DNA of 64,000 nucleotides from CAWIMX01 sp963837345 (lineage in GTDB: Bacteria; Acidobacteriota; Vicinamibacteria; Vicinamibacterales; CAVVIG01), in the NCBI GenBank assembly GCA_963837345.1, contig CAWIMX010000001.1, forward strand, positions 2,170,001 through 2,234,000, in the 5' to 3' direction. A program made the translations under genes and the position numbers. Below are positions 54,721-64,000 of this stretch, in pieces; positions within the stretch are counted from its first letter, which is position 1; each line of letters opens with the position of its first letter. A model generated the notes under the pieces. It had not been told where the DNA came from. It was given only the letters and a program-made list of their open reading frames with translations, and ran no database searches.

Positions 54721-57632
54721 TGCGCGCCGGGCGGGTGCTCGCCGCCCTGCTGGCGCTCGCCGGCGCAAGGCCCACGCTGGCGCGCGCGGACGTCGGCGAC
54801 TACCTCAACAAGACCGTCCTCTCGGTGCGCGTTCTGGTCGAGGGACGGGAGACCGCCGACCCCGAAGTGACCGGCGTCGTCCAGACGACCGTCGGGCGGC
54901 CGCTCGCCATGGCCGACATCCGCGAGACGATCGGGCACCTCTTCAGCCTGCGGCGATTCGAGGATGTCCGCGTCGACGCCTCGCCCGAGGGGGACGGGGT
55001 GGCCCTTCGCTACGAGCTCAGCCCGGTGCACCCGGTCACCCGCATCGAGTTCTCCGGCCCCGTCAACCGCCCGGGCATCGACACCGACGCGCTGCGGCGG
55101 GCCGTGGTCGATCGCTACGGGCGATCGCCATCGCTCGGCCGGATGGCCGACCTGGCAGGCGTCGTGGACGACGCCCTCGCCGCACGGGGGTACCTGCGGG
55201 CCTCGGTGGAACCGCGCGCCGACATCCGCCACGACCCGGATCGTGCGACGCTCGTCTTCGTCGTCGATCCCGGCACGAGGACGTCGATCGGGTCGATCAC
55301 GATCGACGGCACACCCGGCATCCGGCGCGAGGATCTGCTCGACGAGCTGGATCTGGCGGAGGGCGAGCCCTATCAGCGGGACGATCTCGAAGCCGGCATC
55401 GAACGGTACCTGGACGGCCGCCGTCGGCTCGGCTTCTATCTGGCTACGCTCGCCCCCTCGGTGCAGCTCGCCGACGACGATCGGGTGGCGAACGTCACGC
55501 TCGTCGTCGATACCGGCCCGCATGTGCGGGTCACGTTCGCGGGCGATCCGCTGCCGGCGGGCCGCCAGGCGGATCTCGTCCCTGTGGAGCGAGAAGGGTC
55601 GGCCGACGAGGATCTGCTGGAGGATTCCGGACTGCGAATCCAGGCCTACCTGCGGGCGCAGGGCTACCGGGATGCGACGGCGCCGTTCACGCGACGGGAG
55701 GCCGAGGGCGAACTGGTCATCACGTTCACCGTGACGCGCGGGCCGCTGTATCGGGTCAGCACGATGGCGGTCGACGGCAATGCGTCGCTCCCCCTCGAAA
55801 CGCTGATGCCGGTGCTGCGGACGCGCGTCGGCGGCCCCTTTTCGGAGGCGGCGCTCGACGCCGACGCGAGCGCCCTGGAGGCGCTGTATCGCCGCCGGGG
55901 CTTCGTGGCGGCGAGCGTCGCGTCGGACGCCGATCCGGTTCCGGGCGGCTCGTCGGCCGGACAGGTGGAGATGGCCGTCCACCTGACGGTGACCGAGGGC
56001 GCGCGGACCGTGGTGCGAAGCGTCGCGTTCACGGGCAACACTTCGGTCGAGGCCTCGGCCCTCCGAGCCGACGTCGGCCTCGCGATGGGCGCACCCTTCG
56101 TCGCCGCGCAGCTGGCCGCCGATCGGGACGCCGTGGCCACGCGCTACGCCGACCTCGGCTATCCGAACGCCACGGTGTCGGCGGCGCCGCGGTTCAGCGA
56201 CGACCGGACCGGCGCCGATATCCTGTTCACGATCGACGAGGGGCCGCGCGTCGTCGTGGACCATGTGCTCATCGTGGGCAACACGCGGACGAGCGCGGCC
56301 ACGATCGAACGCGAACTCCAGCTGCGTACGGGCGATCCGCTGGGACGCGCGGCGCTCGTCGAGAGCCGGCGGCGGCTCGCGGCCCTCGGGCTGTTCCGGC
56401 GCGTCCAGATCGAGCCGGTGAGCCACGGGAACGAGAACCGGAGCGACCTGATCGTGACGGTCGAGGAAGGCCCGGCGACGACGATCGGCTACGGCGCGGG
56501 CGTCGAAGGGCGGCTGCGGGTCGTTCGGCGCCAGGAAGCCGGCGGCGTGGCCAGCGAACGGTTCGAGGTGGCGCCGCGCGCCTCGTTCGAGATCTCTCGA
56601 CGGAATCTGTTCGGGAGAAACCAGTCGGTGAGCTTCGCCACCGGCTTGAGCCTTCATCCGAAGGATTCGCCGTTCTTCGCCGACCAGCCGCAGCCGCCCT
56701 CGAGCGGCGGCTTCGGGTTCGCCGAATATCGGGTCCTCGGCACCTATCGCGTCCCCAGGCTCGCGGGCACGGAGGCCGACCTCTCGGCGACGGGCACCAT
56801 CGAGCAGCAGATCCGTTCGAGCTTCAACTACGCCCGGCGGGGGGTCGGGGCCACGCTGACGCGTCGCGTCGCCCCGACGGTCCTGGCGAGCGGCAACTAC
56901 CAGCTCCAGCGCACCCGCGTGTTCGACCAGAGCGTCGATCCTCAGGACCAGAACCTGCTCGACCGGGTCTTCAGCAGGTACCGCCTGTCGTCGGTTTCGC
57001 TGACGCTGATCCACGACACGCGCGACGACACGCTGAATCCCGCCACGGGCGGGTTGACGACCGCCGACGTCCAGCTCGCGGCGCTCAGCCTCGGTTCGGA
57101 GGCCGGATTCACCAAGATCTCGCTGATCGGCCAGATCTTCCGCCCCGTGCCCCACGCGCGCGGCACGATCTTCGCGGGTCGCGCCTGGCTGGGCCTCGGC
57201 TTTCCGCGCCAGGTGATCCAGAGCCTCGATGACGGCACGCGGGTGAAGGCCGACGTCCCGGTCCTGCCCGAGAGCGAACGGTTTTTTGCCGGCGGCGGCA
57301 ACAGCGTGCGCGGATTCGCGCTCGACCGGCTGGGCACCCCCGAAACGATTCCCAATGGCTTTCCGATCGGCGGCGACGGCCTCGTGATCTTCAATGGCGA
57401 GATGCGCGTGCCGGTATGGGGCGGGCTCGGCGTGGTCGGATTCTTCGATTCGGGCAACGTGTTCCAGCACGCGGGCGACATCGACCTCGGATCGCTCCGG
57501 AGCTCGGTCGGTTTCGGCATCAGGTTCGGATCGCCGTTCGGACCGATCCGCGCGGATCTCGGCGTGAAGGTGAACCGCCGCGAGGGAGAAGGCCTGACGG
57601 CATTTCATCTGAGCTTCGGGCAGGCGTTCTAG
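54720..57632 (+). CDS. BamA/TamA-like Omp85 protein with about seven POTRA repeats
   Basis: 970 aa. Signal peptide MRAGRVLAALLALAGARPTLARA, then a region of seven POTRA-like repeats by my count, recognisable by endings such as VALRYELSP, LVFVVDPGTR, VTLVVDTGPHV, VITFTVTRGPLY, VHLTVTEGAR, DILFTIDEGPR and LIVTVEEGP. From about residue 600 the C-terminal Omp85 barrel begins (FEISRRNLFGRNQSVSFATGL), with ERFFAGGGNSVRGFALDRLG (the VRGF/Y lid motif) and terminal Phe (LSFGQAF). BamA has five POTRAs and TamA three, so this is an expanded form. Partner of the TamB-like protein upstream. Confidence 0.93.
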   Translation: MRAGRVLAALLALAGARPTLARADVGDYLNKTVLSVRVLVEGRETADPEVTGVVQTTVGRPLAMADIRETIGHLFSLRRFEDVRVDASPEGDGVALRYELSPVHPVTRIEFSGPVNRPGIDTDALRRAVVDRYGRSPSLGRMADLAGVVDDALAARGYLRASVEPRADIRHDPDRATLVFVVDPGTRTSIGSITIDGTPGIRREDLLDELDLAEGEPYQRDDLEAGIERYLDGRRRLGFYLATLAPSVQLADDDRVANVTLVVDTGPHVRVTFAGDPLPAGRQADLVPVEREGSADEDLLEDSGLRIQAYLRAQGYRDATAPFTRREAEGELVITFTVTRGPLYRVSTMAVDGNASLPLETLMPVLRTRVGGPFSEAALDADASALEALYRRRGFVAASVASDADPVPGGSSAGQVEMAVHLTVTEGARTVVRSVAFTGNTSVEASALRADVGLAMGAPFVAAQLAADRDAVATRYADLGYPNATVSAAPRFSDDRTGADILFTIDEGPRVVVDHVLIVGNTRTSAATIERELQLRTGDPLGRAALVESRRRLAALGLFRRVQIEPVSHGNENRSDLIVTVEEGPATTIGYGAGVEGRLRVVRRQEAGGVASERFEVAPRASFEISRRNLFGRNQSVSFATGLSLHPKDSPFFADQPQPPSSGGFGFAEYRVLGTYRVPRLAGTEADLSATGTIEQQIRSSFNYARRGVGATLTRRVAPTVLASGNYQLQRTRVFDQSVDPQDQNLLDRVFSRYRLSSVSLTLIHDTRDDTLNPATGGLTTADVQLAALSLGSEAGFTKISLIGQIFRPVPHARGTIFAGRAWLGLGFPRQVIQSLDDGTRVKADVPVLPESERFFAGGGNSVRGFALDRLGTPETIPNGFPIGGDGLVIFNGEMRVPVWGGLGVVGFFDSGNVFQHAGDIDLGSLRSSVGFGIRFGSPFGPIRADLGVKVNRREGEGLTAFHLSFGQAF

Positions 57633-57665
57633 ATGTCGCGCGCGTCGGGCAGGTCAGGCGGGTTG

Positions 57666-58310
57666 ATGAGACGACAGCCGTGGTGCGTGTGCGGGGTGAT
57701 GGCCGTCTGCTTGCTGGCAGCCATCAGCTCGTCGCTTCGAGCCGAGGTCATCGATCGCATCCTGGCCATCGTCTCGGGCCGGGTCATCACGTTGAGCGAC
57801 GTGCGTGCGGCCAGCGAGCTGGGCCTGGTGTCGAGCGGCAGCCAGGCCGATCCGGTGGGCGCCGTGCTCGCGGGGCTGATCGATCGGGATCTGATGCTCA
57901 GCGAGGTGGAGCGATTCGTGCCACCCGAACCGACGGCCGACGCGATCGACGACCGGCTGCGCGCCGTCCGCGCCCGGTTTCCGACGCCGGATGCCTACGA
58001 GGCCGTGCTCGCGCGATCAGGCATCGGGGAGCCGCAGCTGCGGGACACGCTCCGCCAGAATCTGCTGATTCAGGAATACCTGGACCTGCGGTTCACGGTA
58101 CCGCCTCCGACCGACGACGAAGTCGCGCGGTACTATCAGGCGCACCCCGAGGCCTTCTCGGTCGGTGGGCGGCTGCCGCCTCTCGACGCCATCCGCGCCC
58201 GGGTCGTCGATGTGATGAACGACGCGCGCCGGCTGACGCTCGTCGACGACTGGGTAGCCGGCCTCCGAAGCCGGGCGGACATCGTGAACCTGTACGCCAC
58301 GCGCCCCTGA
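57666..58310 (+). CDS. SurA N-terminal-like periplasmic chaperone without a PPIase domain
   Basis: 214 aa from ATG 57666 (a better signal peptide, MRRQPWCVCGVMAVCLLAAISSSLRA, than from ATG 57633, which directly follows the upstream stop). Mature protein: VIDRILAIVSGRVITLSDVRAA is the SurA_N hallmark, then helices with LRDTLRQNLLIQEYLDLRF and PTDDEVARYYQAHPEAF. It ends shortly after, where full SurA would continue into parvulin domains; so this is the chaperone core only. Placed right behind the BamA-like gene, it probably hands outer-membrane clients to that machine. Confidence 0.87.
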   Translation: MRRQPWCVCGVMAVCLLAAISSSLRAEVIDRILAIVSGRVITLSDVRAASELGLVSSGSQADPVGAVLAGLIDRDLMLSEVERFVPPEPTADAIDDRLRAVRARFPTPDAYEAVLARSGIGEPQLRDTLRQNLLIQEYLDLRFTVPPPTDDEVARYYQAHPEAFSVGGRLPPLDAIRARVVDVMNDARRLTLVDDWVAGLRSRADIVNLYATRP

Positions 58311-58336
58311 ACGCGAATCGACCTGGGTGAGCCCGG

Positions 58337-59119
58337 CTACCGTCCGACCGCCAGGAACTGAACGATTTCGAGCAGGTTGAAGCCGGCGTGGCTCACCATG
58401 GGCGCCACGACCGATCGCCGTTTCAGATATACGACCCCCCACACGAATCCGAGCGCGGCAGTGGCCACCGCGGCGTCGAGGCCCTGGAGCGCATGCCCGG
58501 CGCCGAAGGCGAGGCTCGTCACCACGAGGCCGACGGCGCCGCCGCCCAGCCAGCGCTCGAAGCGGTGCAGCAGAAACGCGCGCTGCAGTTCTTCGCGGAC
58601 GCCACCGGCCACCACCACGACCGAGGCGAACAGCCAGGCGTCGCGAGGCGTCCGGATCAGCGCCTGAAGCGGGTTCGCCTCGACGGTATGCAGCCAGGGA
58701 GCGAACTGCTGAACGAGGACGAGTACCGCGAACGCGATGCCGAGCGCGACGGGCACCAGCATGAGGCCCGTGGCCGCCTCGCGCCCCGCGGGCCTGGATC
58801 CAAAGAAGATGCGCGTCGGGCGCTCGCCGTGGGCGATCAGCAGCACCAGGATGAGCCCGATGAGCAGCACCGTGTCGGCAAACGACAGCCACATGACGTA
58901 GCCGAGCGTGAGGACCCCGCCGGTCGCCGTCGGTCCGATCCCGACGATCGCGAAGACGCCGCCGAGCAGCAGCTGGGTCGGATAGTCGGAGCAGAGGAGC
59001 ACCTCGACGAAGGCGACCAGCCGCTCGGGGGCGGACGGTGCGGGAGGCACCGCGACGGCAGGCTCGGGGAACACCGTGGGGGGCGTCGTACGGTCGGGCT
59101 CGCGCGGAGGGAGCGGCAC
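58337..59119 (-). CDS. CPBP-family intramembrane metalloprotease
   Basis: 260 aa with a Pro-rich N-terminus and about seven helices. The CPBP (Abi/Rce1-like) motifs are present: VREELQRAFLLHRFE (EExxxR), FGAGHALQG (FxxxH-type) and APMVSHAGFN (HxxxB). Bacterial members process prenylated or bacteriocin-like peptides or act as immunity factors; substrate unknown. Convergent with the SurA-like gene (26 bases between) and divergent from nrdJ across a 301-base region. Confidence 0.88.
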   Translation of the reverse strand: MPLPPREPDRTTPPTVFPEPAVAVPPAPSAPERLVAFVEVLLCSDYPTQLLLGGVFAIVGIGPTATGGVLTLGYVMWLSFADTVLLIGLILVLLIAHGERPTRIFFGSRPAGREAATGLMLVPVALGIAFAVLVLVQQFAPWLHTVEANPLQALIRTPRDAWLFASVVVVAGGVREELQRAFLLHRFERWLGGGAVGLVVTSLAFGAGHALQGLDAAVATAALGFVWGVVYLKRRSVVAPMVSHAGFNLLEIVQFLAVGR

Positions 59120-59171
59120 GGATCTTCGGTCATTCTAATCGTTCGCGATGCGATGCTTTGACCTACAAGAA

Positions 59172-59219
59172 TGTCAATATCTTGCGACTGACCTAAAAGA
59201 GAGGCACAATATCTAGTGT
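59172..59219 (+). promoter_or_regulatory. Pair of NrdR boxes upstream of nrdJ
   Basis: Box 2, GCACAATATCTAGTGT (59204-59219), matches the NrdR consensus ACACWATATATWGTGT at 14 of 16 positions. Box 1, TGTCAATATCTTGCGA (59172-59187), matches at 10 of 16 with the central core kept. Core starts are 32 bases apart, i.e. three helical turns, the known spacing of paired NrdR boxes. Each box is preceded by GACCTAMAAGA (59160-59170 and 59190-59200), so the boxes sit in an imperfect ~31-base tandem duplication. Confidence 0.75.
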
Positions 59220-59227
59220 TTACACTC

Positions 59228-59256
59228 TTGACAAACCAGGGACCGAAGCTCATAGT
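59228..59256 (+). promoter_or_regulatory. Sigma-70-type promoter for nrdJ
   Basis: TTGACA (59228-59233), 17-base spacer, CATAGT (59251-59256, 4 of 6), just downstream of the NrdR boxes. A second possibility, TTGCGA (59182-59187) with ACAATA (59206-59211), would place the boxes on the promoter itself. Either would give a leader of ~160-210 bases. Confidence 0.45.
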
Positions 59257-59368
59257 GGTCGGCCGTAGCGAGACAGGCGAACGCGAGGGGCTCCCAGCTT
59301 TTCGCTCGGCACACGGATGCGAATTGCCGTGAGTCCGGTCTGGCCGCGAGAGATTCCAACCTAGTTCA

Positions 59369-59398
59369 GAGACGGCTTCCGGGGCGGGAAGCGGTCTC
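59369..59398 (+). promoter_or_regulatory. Stem-loop before the nrdJ ribosome-binding site
   Basis: GAGACGGCTTCC pairs with GGAAGCGGTCTC around a GGGGCG loop (11 of 12 pairs). It ends 13 bases before the GGAGGGG ribosome-binding site at 59412-59417. No T-run follows. The leader from 59257 does not show the conserved words of a cobalamin riboswitch. Confidence 0.5.
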
Positions 59399-59420
59399 CA
59401 TCGGCGTGAGTGGAGGGGAC

Positions 59421-62276
<2,856 letters not shown>

Positions 62277-62291
62277 TGCGCGGACACAGAA

Positions 62292-62329
62292 GGGATTGGG
62301 GACTGGCGGGCCCTAATCCCTAATCCCCT
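62292..62329. repeat. GGGATT/AATCCC inverted and direct repeat after nrdJ
   Basis: GGGATT near the left end pairs with two direct copies of TAATCCC on the right, around a GC-rich centre. It could act as a weak terminator for nrdJ, but no T-run follows. The same type of 'CCCTAATCCC' word is common as intergenic filler. Confidence 0.4.
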
Positions 62330-62378
62330 CGCCCGGGTCCGTGCTACCCTTGGCCTTCGGCAGAGAACGGAGGTCCCT

Positions 62379-62834
62379 ATGGAACTGCTGCTTGGGTCCC
62401 ACGTTCGCGAGCACGGCAACCGCGTGGGACGACTGGCGGGTCTGGAGCTCGATCCGGCCACCTTGCGTATCCGTCGAATCCTCTACAGTCCGGACGGCGA
62501 CGTCAGCCCAGGGGTCGAGGCGCGTCCGCTGGCGGCAGTTGCTCTCGTCCACGAGGACGGCGAGATCGAGTTGCGGCCGTTCGCCGACGCCGCGCCCGTA
62601 CCCACCGCCAAGAGTGTGGCCCAGCTGACCCGGGCCACGCGGCTGAAGCGGGGCGGCCGGGAAGCTGGACGGCTCGCCGGCATCGACGTGGAGCCGGCCG
62701 AAGGGGTGGTGGGCTCGGTGTTCGTGCGAAACCACTGGTGGTCGCGGCGTGTCGGGCTGCCCGCCTCGGGTCTCGACTTTACGGTGTCCGGCGAGATTCG
62801 CAGCGGTTCGGGCGGCGGCAGCCGCGCCGCCTGA
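62379..62834 (+). CDS. PRC-barrel-like protein (151 aa), unknown function
   Basis: Start ATG 62379 with GGAGG eight bases upstream. Two PRC-barrel-like repeats are visible: residues ~5-68 (LGSHVREHGNRVGRLAGLELDPATLRIRRILYS ... DGEIELRP) and ~88-140 (LAGIDVEPAEGVVGSVFVRNHWWSRR ... FTVSGEI). The C-terminus is Gly/Ser-rich. PRC barrels occur in ribosome-maturation and photosynthetic proteins and in many soil-bacterial hypothetical proteins; no specific role can be given. Confidence 0.65.
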   Translation: MELLLGSHVREHGNRVGRLAGLELDPATLRIRRILYSPDGDVSPGVEARPLAAVALVHEDGEIELRPFADAAPVPTAKSVAQLTRATRLKRGGREAGRLAGIDVEPAEGVVGSVFVRNHWWSRRVGLPASGLDFTVSGEIRSGSGGGSRAA

Positions 62835-62933
62835 TCCGCCGCGCCAACTATGAAATTCCCGGATGCGGGTTGCGGGGATTCGGCTCCGGGCGTAAAGTCG
62901 AACCCGGTCGATGTCTCTCAAGGAGCTAACGTG

Positions 62934-63512
62934 ATGAAGCGTGTGTTGTGTCTCGTATCCGGAACGCTGCTCGTGTCTGCAGCCCTGGCTCAGGCGCAGG
63001 GCGGCGGGCAGCTCGACCTCGCCGCCAGTCTGCAGCGGGCGTATAACGGCGTCAAAGGGAACCTGACGGCCGCGGCCGAAGAGATGCCGGAGGCGGACTA
63101 TACCTTCAAGCCCGGCCCGGCGCCCGAGCTGCGCACGTTCGGCCAGCTCTTCGCTCACACCGCGCAGGTGCATTACGGCTATTGCTCGGCTCTCAAGGGC
63201 GTGGCCAATCCGATGCAGGGCAAGAACCTCGAGCAGGAGCTCAAGACGAAGGCCGAGTTCGTCAAGGCGCTGGCCGACTCGTTCGCGTTCTGCGACGATG
63301 CGATGTCGTCGCTGAGCGCCGCAAACCAGAACGAGTTCGTCACGCAGGGGCGCGGCCAGATCTCGAAGGGCGCGCTCGCCGCCAACGTCGTCATTCACGA
63401 CAACGAGATGTACGGCACGACGGCGGTCTACATGCGCGCGAAGGGCATGGTGCCACCCTCGACGGAGCGGATGCAGATGGGCCGCGGCGGTCGAGGGCGC
63501 GGGGGCCAGTAG
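62934..63512 (+). CDS. Exported DinB-family protein
   Basis: 192 aa. ATG 62934 (or GTG 62931) follows AAGGAG and begins a Sec signal peptide (MKRVLCLVSGTLLVSAALAQAQ). A four-helix DinB/YfiT-type bundle follows, with candidate metal ligands His in FAHTAQVHYG and His in VVIHDNEMYGT. The C-terminus is Gly/Arg-rich (MGRGGRGRGGQ). DinB-like proteins are usually cytoplasmic thiol transferases; signal-peptide versions like this are familiar from Acidobacteriota but functionally unknown. Confidence 0.87.
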   Translation: MKRVLCLVSGTLLVSAALAQAQGGGQLDLAASLQRAYNGVKGNLTAAAEEMPEADYTFKPGPAPELRTFGQLFAHTAQVHYGYCSALKGVANPMQGKNLEQELKTKAEFVKALADSFAFCDDAMSSLSAANQNEFVTQGRGQISKGALAANVVIHDNEMYGTTAVYMRAKGMVPPSTERMQMGRGGRGRGGQ

Positions 63513-63531
63513 AACCGATTCGCGATCGAAG

Positions 63532-63559
63532 GGCCGGGGTCTGCCCCGGCCTTTCTTTT
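63532..63559 (+). terminator. Intrinsic terminator of the DinB gene
   Basis: GGCCGGGG-TCTG-CCCCGGCC (perfect 8-base stem, 4-base loop) followed by TTTCTTTT, starting 20 bases after the DinB stop. Confidence 0.9.
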
Positions 63560-63569
63560 GCCCACAACT

Positions 63570-63609
63570 ACGAAGGTTTTCGTTGACTGTACGAAGAGAC
63601 TCGTATGAC
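63570..63609 (+). promoter_or_regulatory. Promoter/operator of the BlaI-type gene
   Basis: Two dyads: ACGAA-GGTT-TTCGT (63570-63583) and TACGA-N6-TCGTA (63590-63605). A -35-like TTGACT (63583-63588) lies between them and a TATGAC (63604-63609) could serve as -10, so the second dyad would block the promoter. BlaI-type repressors bind short inverted repeats at their own promoter, which fits autorepression. Confidence 0.55.
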
Positions 63610-63618
63610 ACTGTCGTC

Positions 63619-64000
63619 ATGGCGCCTGCTGTCCGCAAGCCCACCGATGCCGAGCTGGCGATTCTCTGTGTCCTGTGGGAACGCGGGCCGAGCACGGTGC
63701 GACAGGTGGTCGAGGCGCTCGGCCGCGGAACGGGCTACACGACCGCGCTGAAACTGCTGCAGATCATGACGGAGAAGCGGCTGGTGCGCCGCGACGAATC
63801 CGCGCGAACCCACGTCTATGCGCCTGCGTATACGGAGGATCAGACGCAGCGCCAGCTCGTGACCGACCTGGCCGCCCGCGCGTTCCGGGGATCGGCTGGA
63901 AAGCTCGTCATGCAGGCGCTCGCCACCGGATCGGCATCGGCGGAGGATCTGGCCGAAATCCGGCGGCTGCTCGAAGACCATCAGAAGCGTGGAGGGTCCC
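63619..64000 (+). CDS. BlaI/MecI/CopY-family repressor, cut by window end
   Basis: The first 127 codons are present, with no stop before base 64000. Winged-helix core: KPTDAELAILCVLWERGPSTVRQVVEALG, YTTALKLLQIMTEKRLVRRD, HVYAPAYTEDQTQRQLVTDLAARAFRGSAGKLVMQALA, matching the BlaI fold (recognition helix in YTTALKLLQ) and the C-terminal dimerisation helices. In this family a membrane sensor protease of BlaR/M56 type normally follows and inactivates the repressor; that gene would lie beyond the window. Usual length is ~125-130 aa, so only the last residues are missing. Confidence 0.92.
   Translation, partial: MAPAVRKPTDAELAILCVLWERGPSTVRQVVEALGRGTGYTTALKLLQIMTEKRLVRRDESARTHVYAPAYTEDQTQRQLVTDLAARAFRGSAGKLVMQALATGSASAEDLAEIRRLLEDHQKRGGS

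Noticed and set aside
59257..59420. Cobalamin riboswitch in the nrdJ leader
   Set aside because: None of the conserved B12-box words are present; NrdR boxes explain regulation better.

Overview
The window is GC-rich (roughly two thirds G+C), gene-dense and encodes a Gram-negative (LpxC, TamB/BamA-type outer-membrane assembly, lipoprotein signals) aerobic-type bacterium. The mix of families (IPT/SMP-30-type propellers, YVTN propeller remnant, secreted DinB, HTH-excisionase fused to a receiver, AZOBR_p60025-like membrane glycosyltransferase, Wzt-like C-terminal domains, HslU with a YLPETT-type leader) points to Acidobacteriota, perhaps Vicinamibacteria. That placement is an inference from gene content, not from a marker phylogeny.

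Layout. 1-4.7 kb: end of an M48 protease, mtgA, a small basic protein, a large membrane glycosyltransferase, a mobile palindromic element (copy 1) and an NlpC/P60 lipoprotein. 4.7-13 kb: HNH nuclease, propeller protein, amino-acid permease, uvrA, lpxC, a 2OG-Fe(II) oxygenase and a small secreted protein. 13-15.7 kb: a tight minus-strand operon of ECF sigma factor, STAS protein, 88-aa helical protein and an unusual radical SAM protein. 15.7-22.2 kb: lysA, tmk, then the classical rplU-rpmA-obgE-nadD-rsfS-comF run on the minus strand, with a lipoprotein and TPR protein upstream. 22.3-28.3 kb: dprA-topA-trmFO-xer. 28.3-29.7 kb: a decayed island with an antitoxin remnant and a propeller pseudogene split by copy 2 of the mobile element. 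29.7-37.2 kb: two sensor/regulator systems and an ABC-F ATPase, all on the minus strand. 37.4-41.4 kb: ECF sigma, zinc anti-sigma, two exported proteins and a second permease. 42.4-58.3 kb: one long colinear plus-strand run (hslV-hslU-lipoprotein-FAH hydrolase-transaldolase-carboxylase subunits-tamB-BamA-like-SurA-like). 58.3-64 kb: CPBP protease, nrdJ with a tandem NrdR-box promoter, a PRC-barrel-like protein, a secreted DinB protein and a BlaI-type repressor running off the end.

Most notable: (1) two near-identical copies of a 229-307 bp nested-palindrome element, each bounded by CTAG. Removing copy 2 restores an uninterrupted reading frame through the propeller gene, and copy 1 supplies the stop codon of the NlpC/P60 gene. 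I read it as a MITE-like non-autonomous transposon. (2) The sigma-STAS-88aa-radical SAM operon, whose radical SAM motif has CX3CX3C spacing and whose SPASM-like cysteines lie N-terminal. (3) A textbook-spaced NrdR box pair before nrdJ. (4) At least eight 1-2 base frame breaks in otherwise well-conserved genes, three of which are the same GATC-to-GATTC change. These look like consensus errors rather than real decay, so nadD, topA, the FAH hydrolase, transaldolase, biotin carboxylase and PEGA genes are annotated as intact genes with a frame break. No tRNA, rRNA, CRISPR array or complete insertion sequence was seen.
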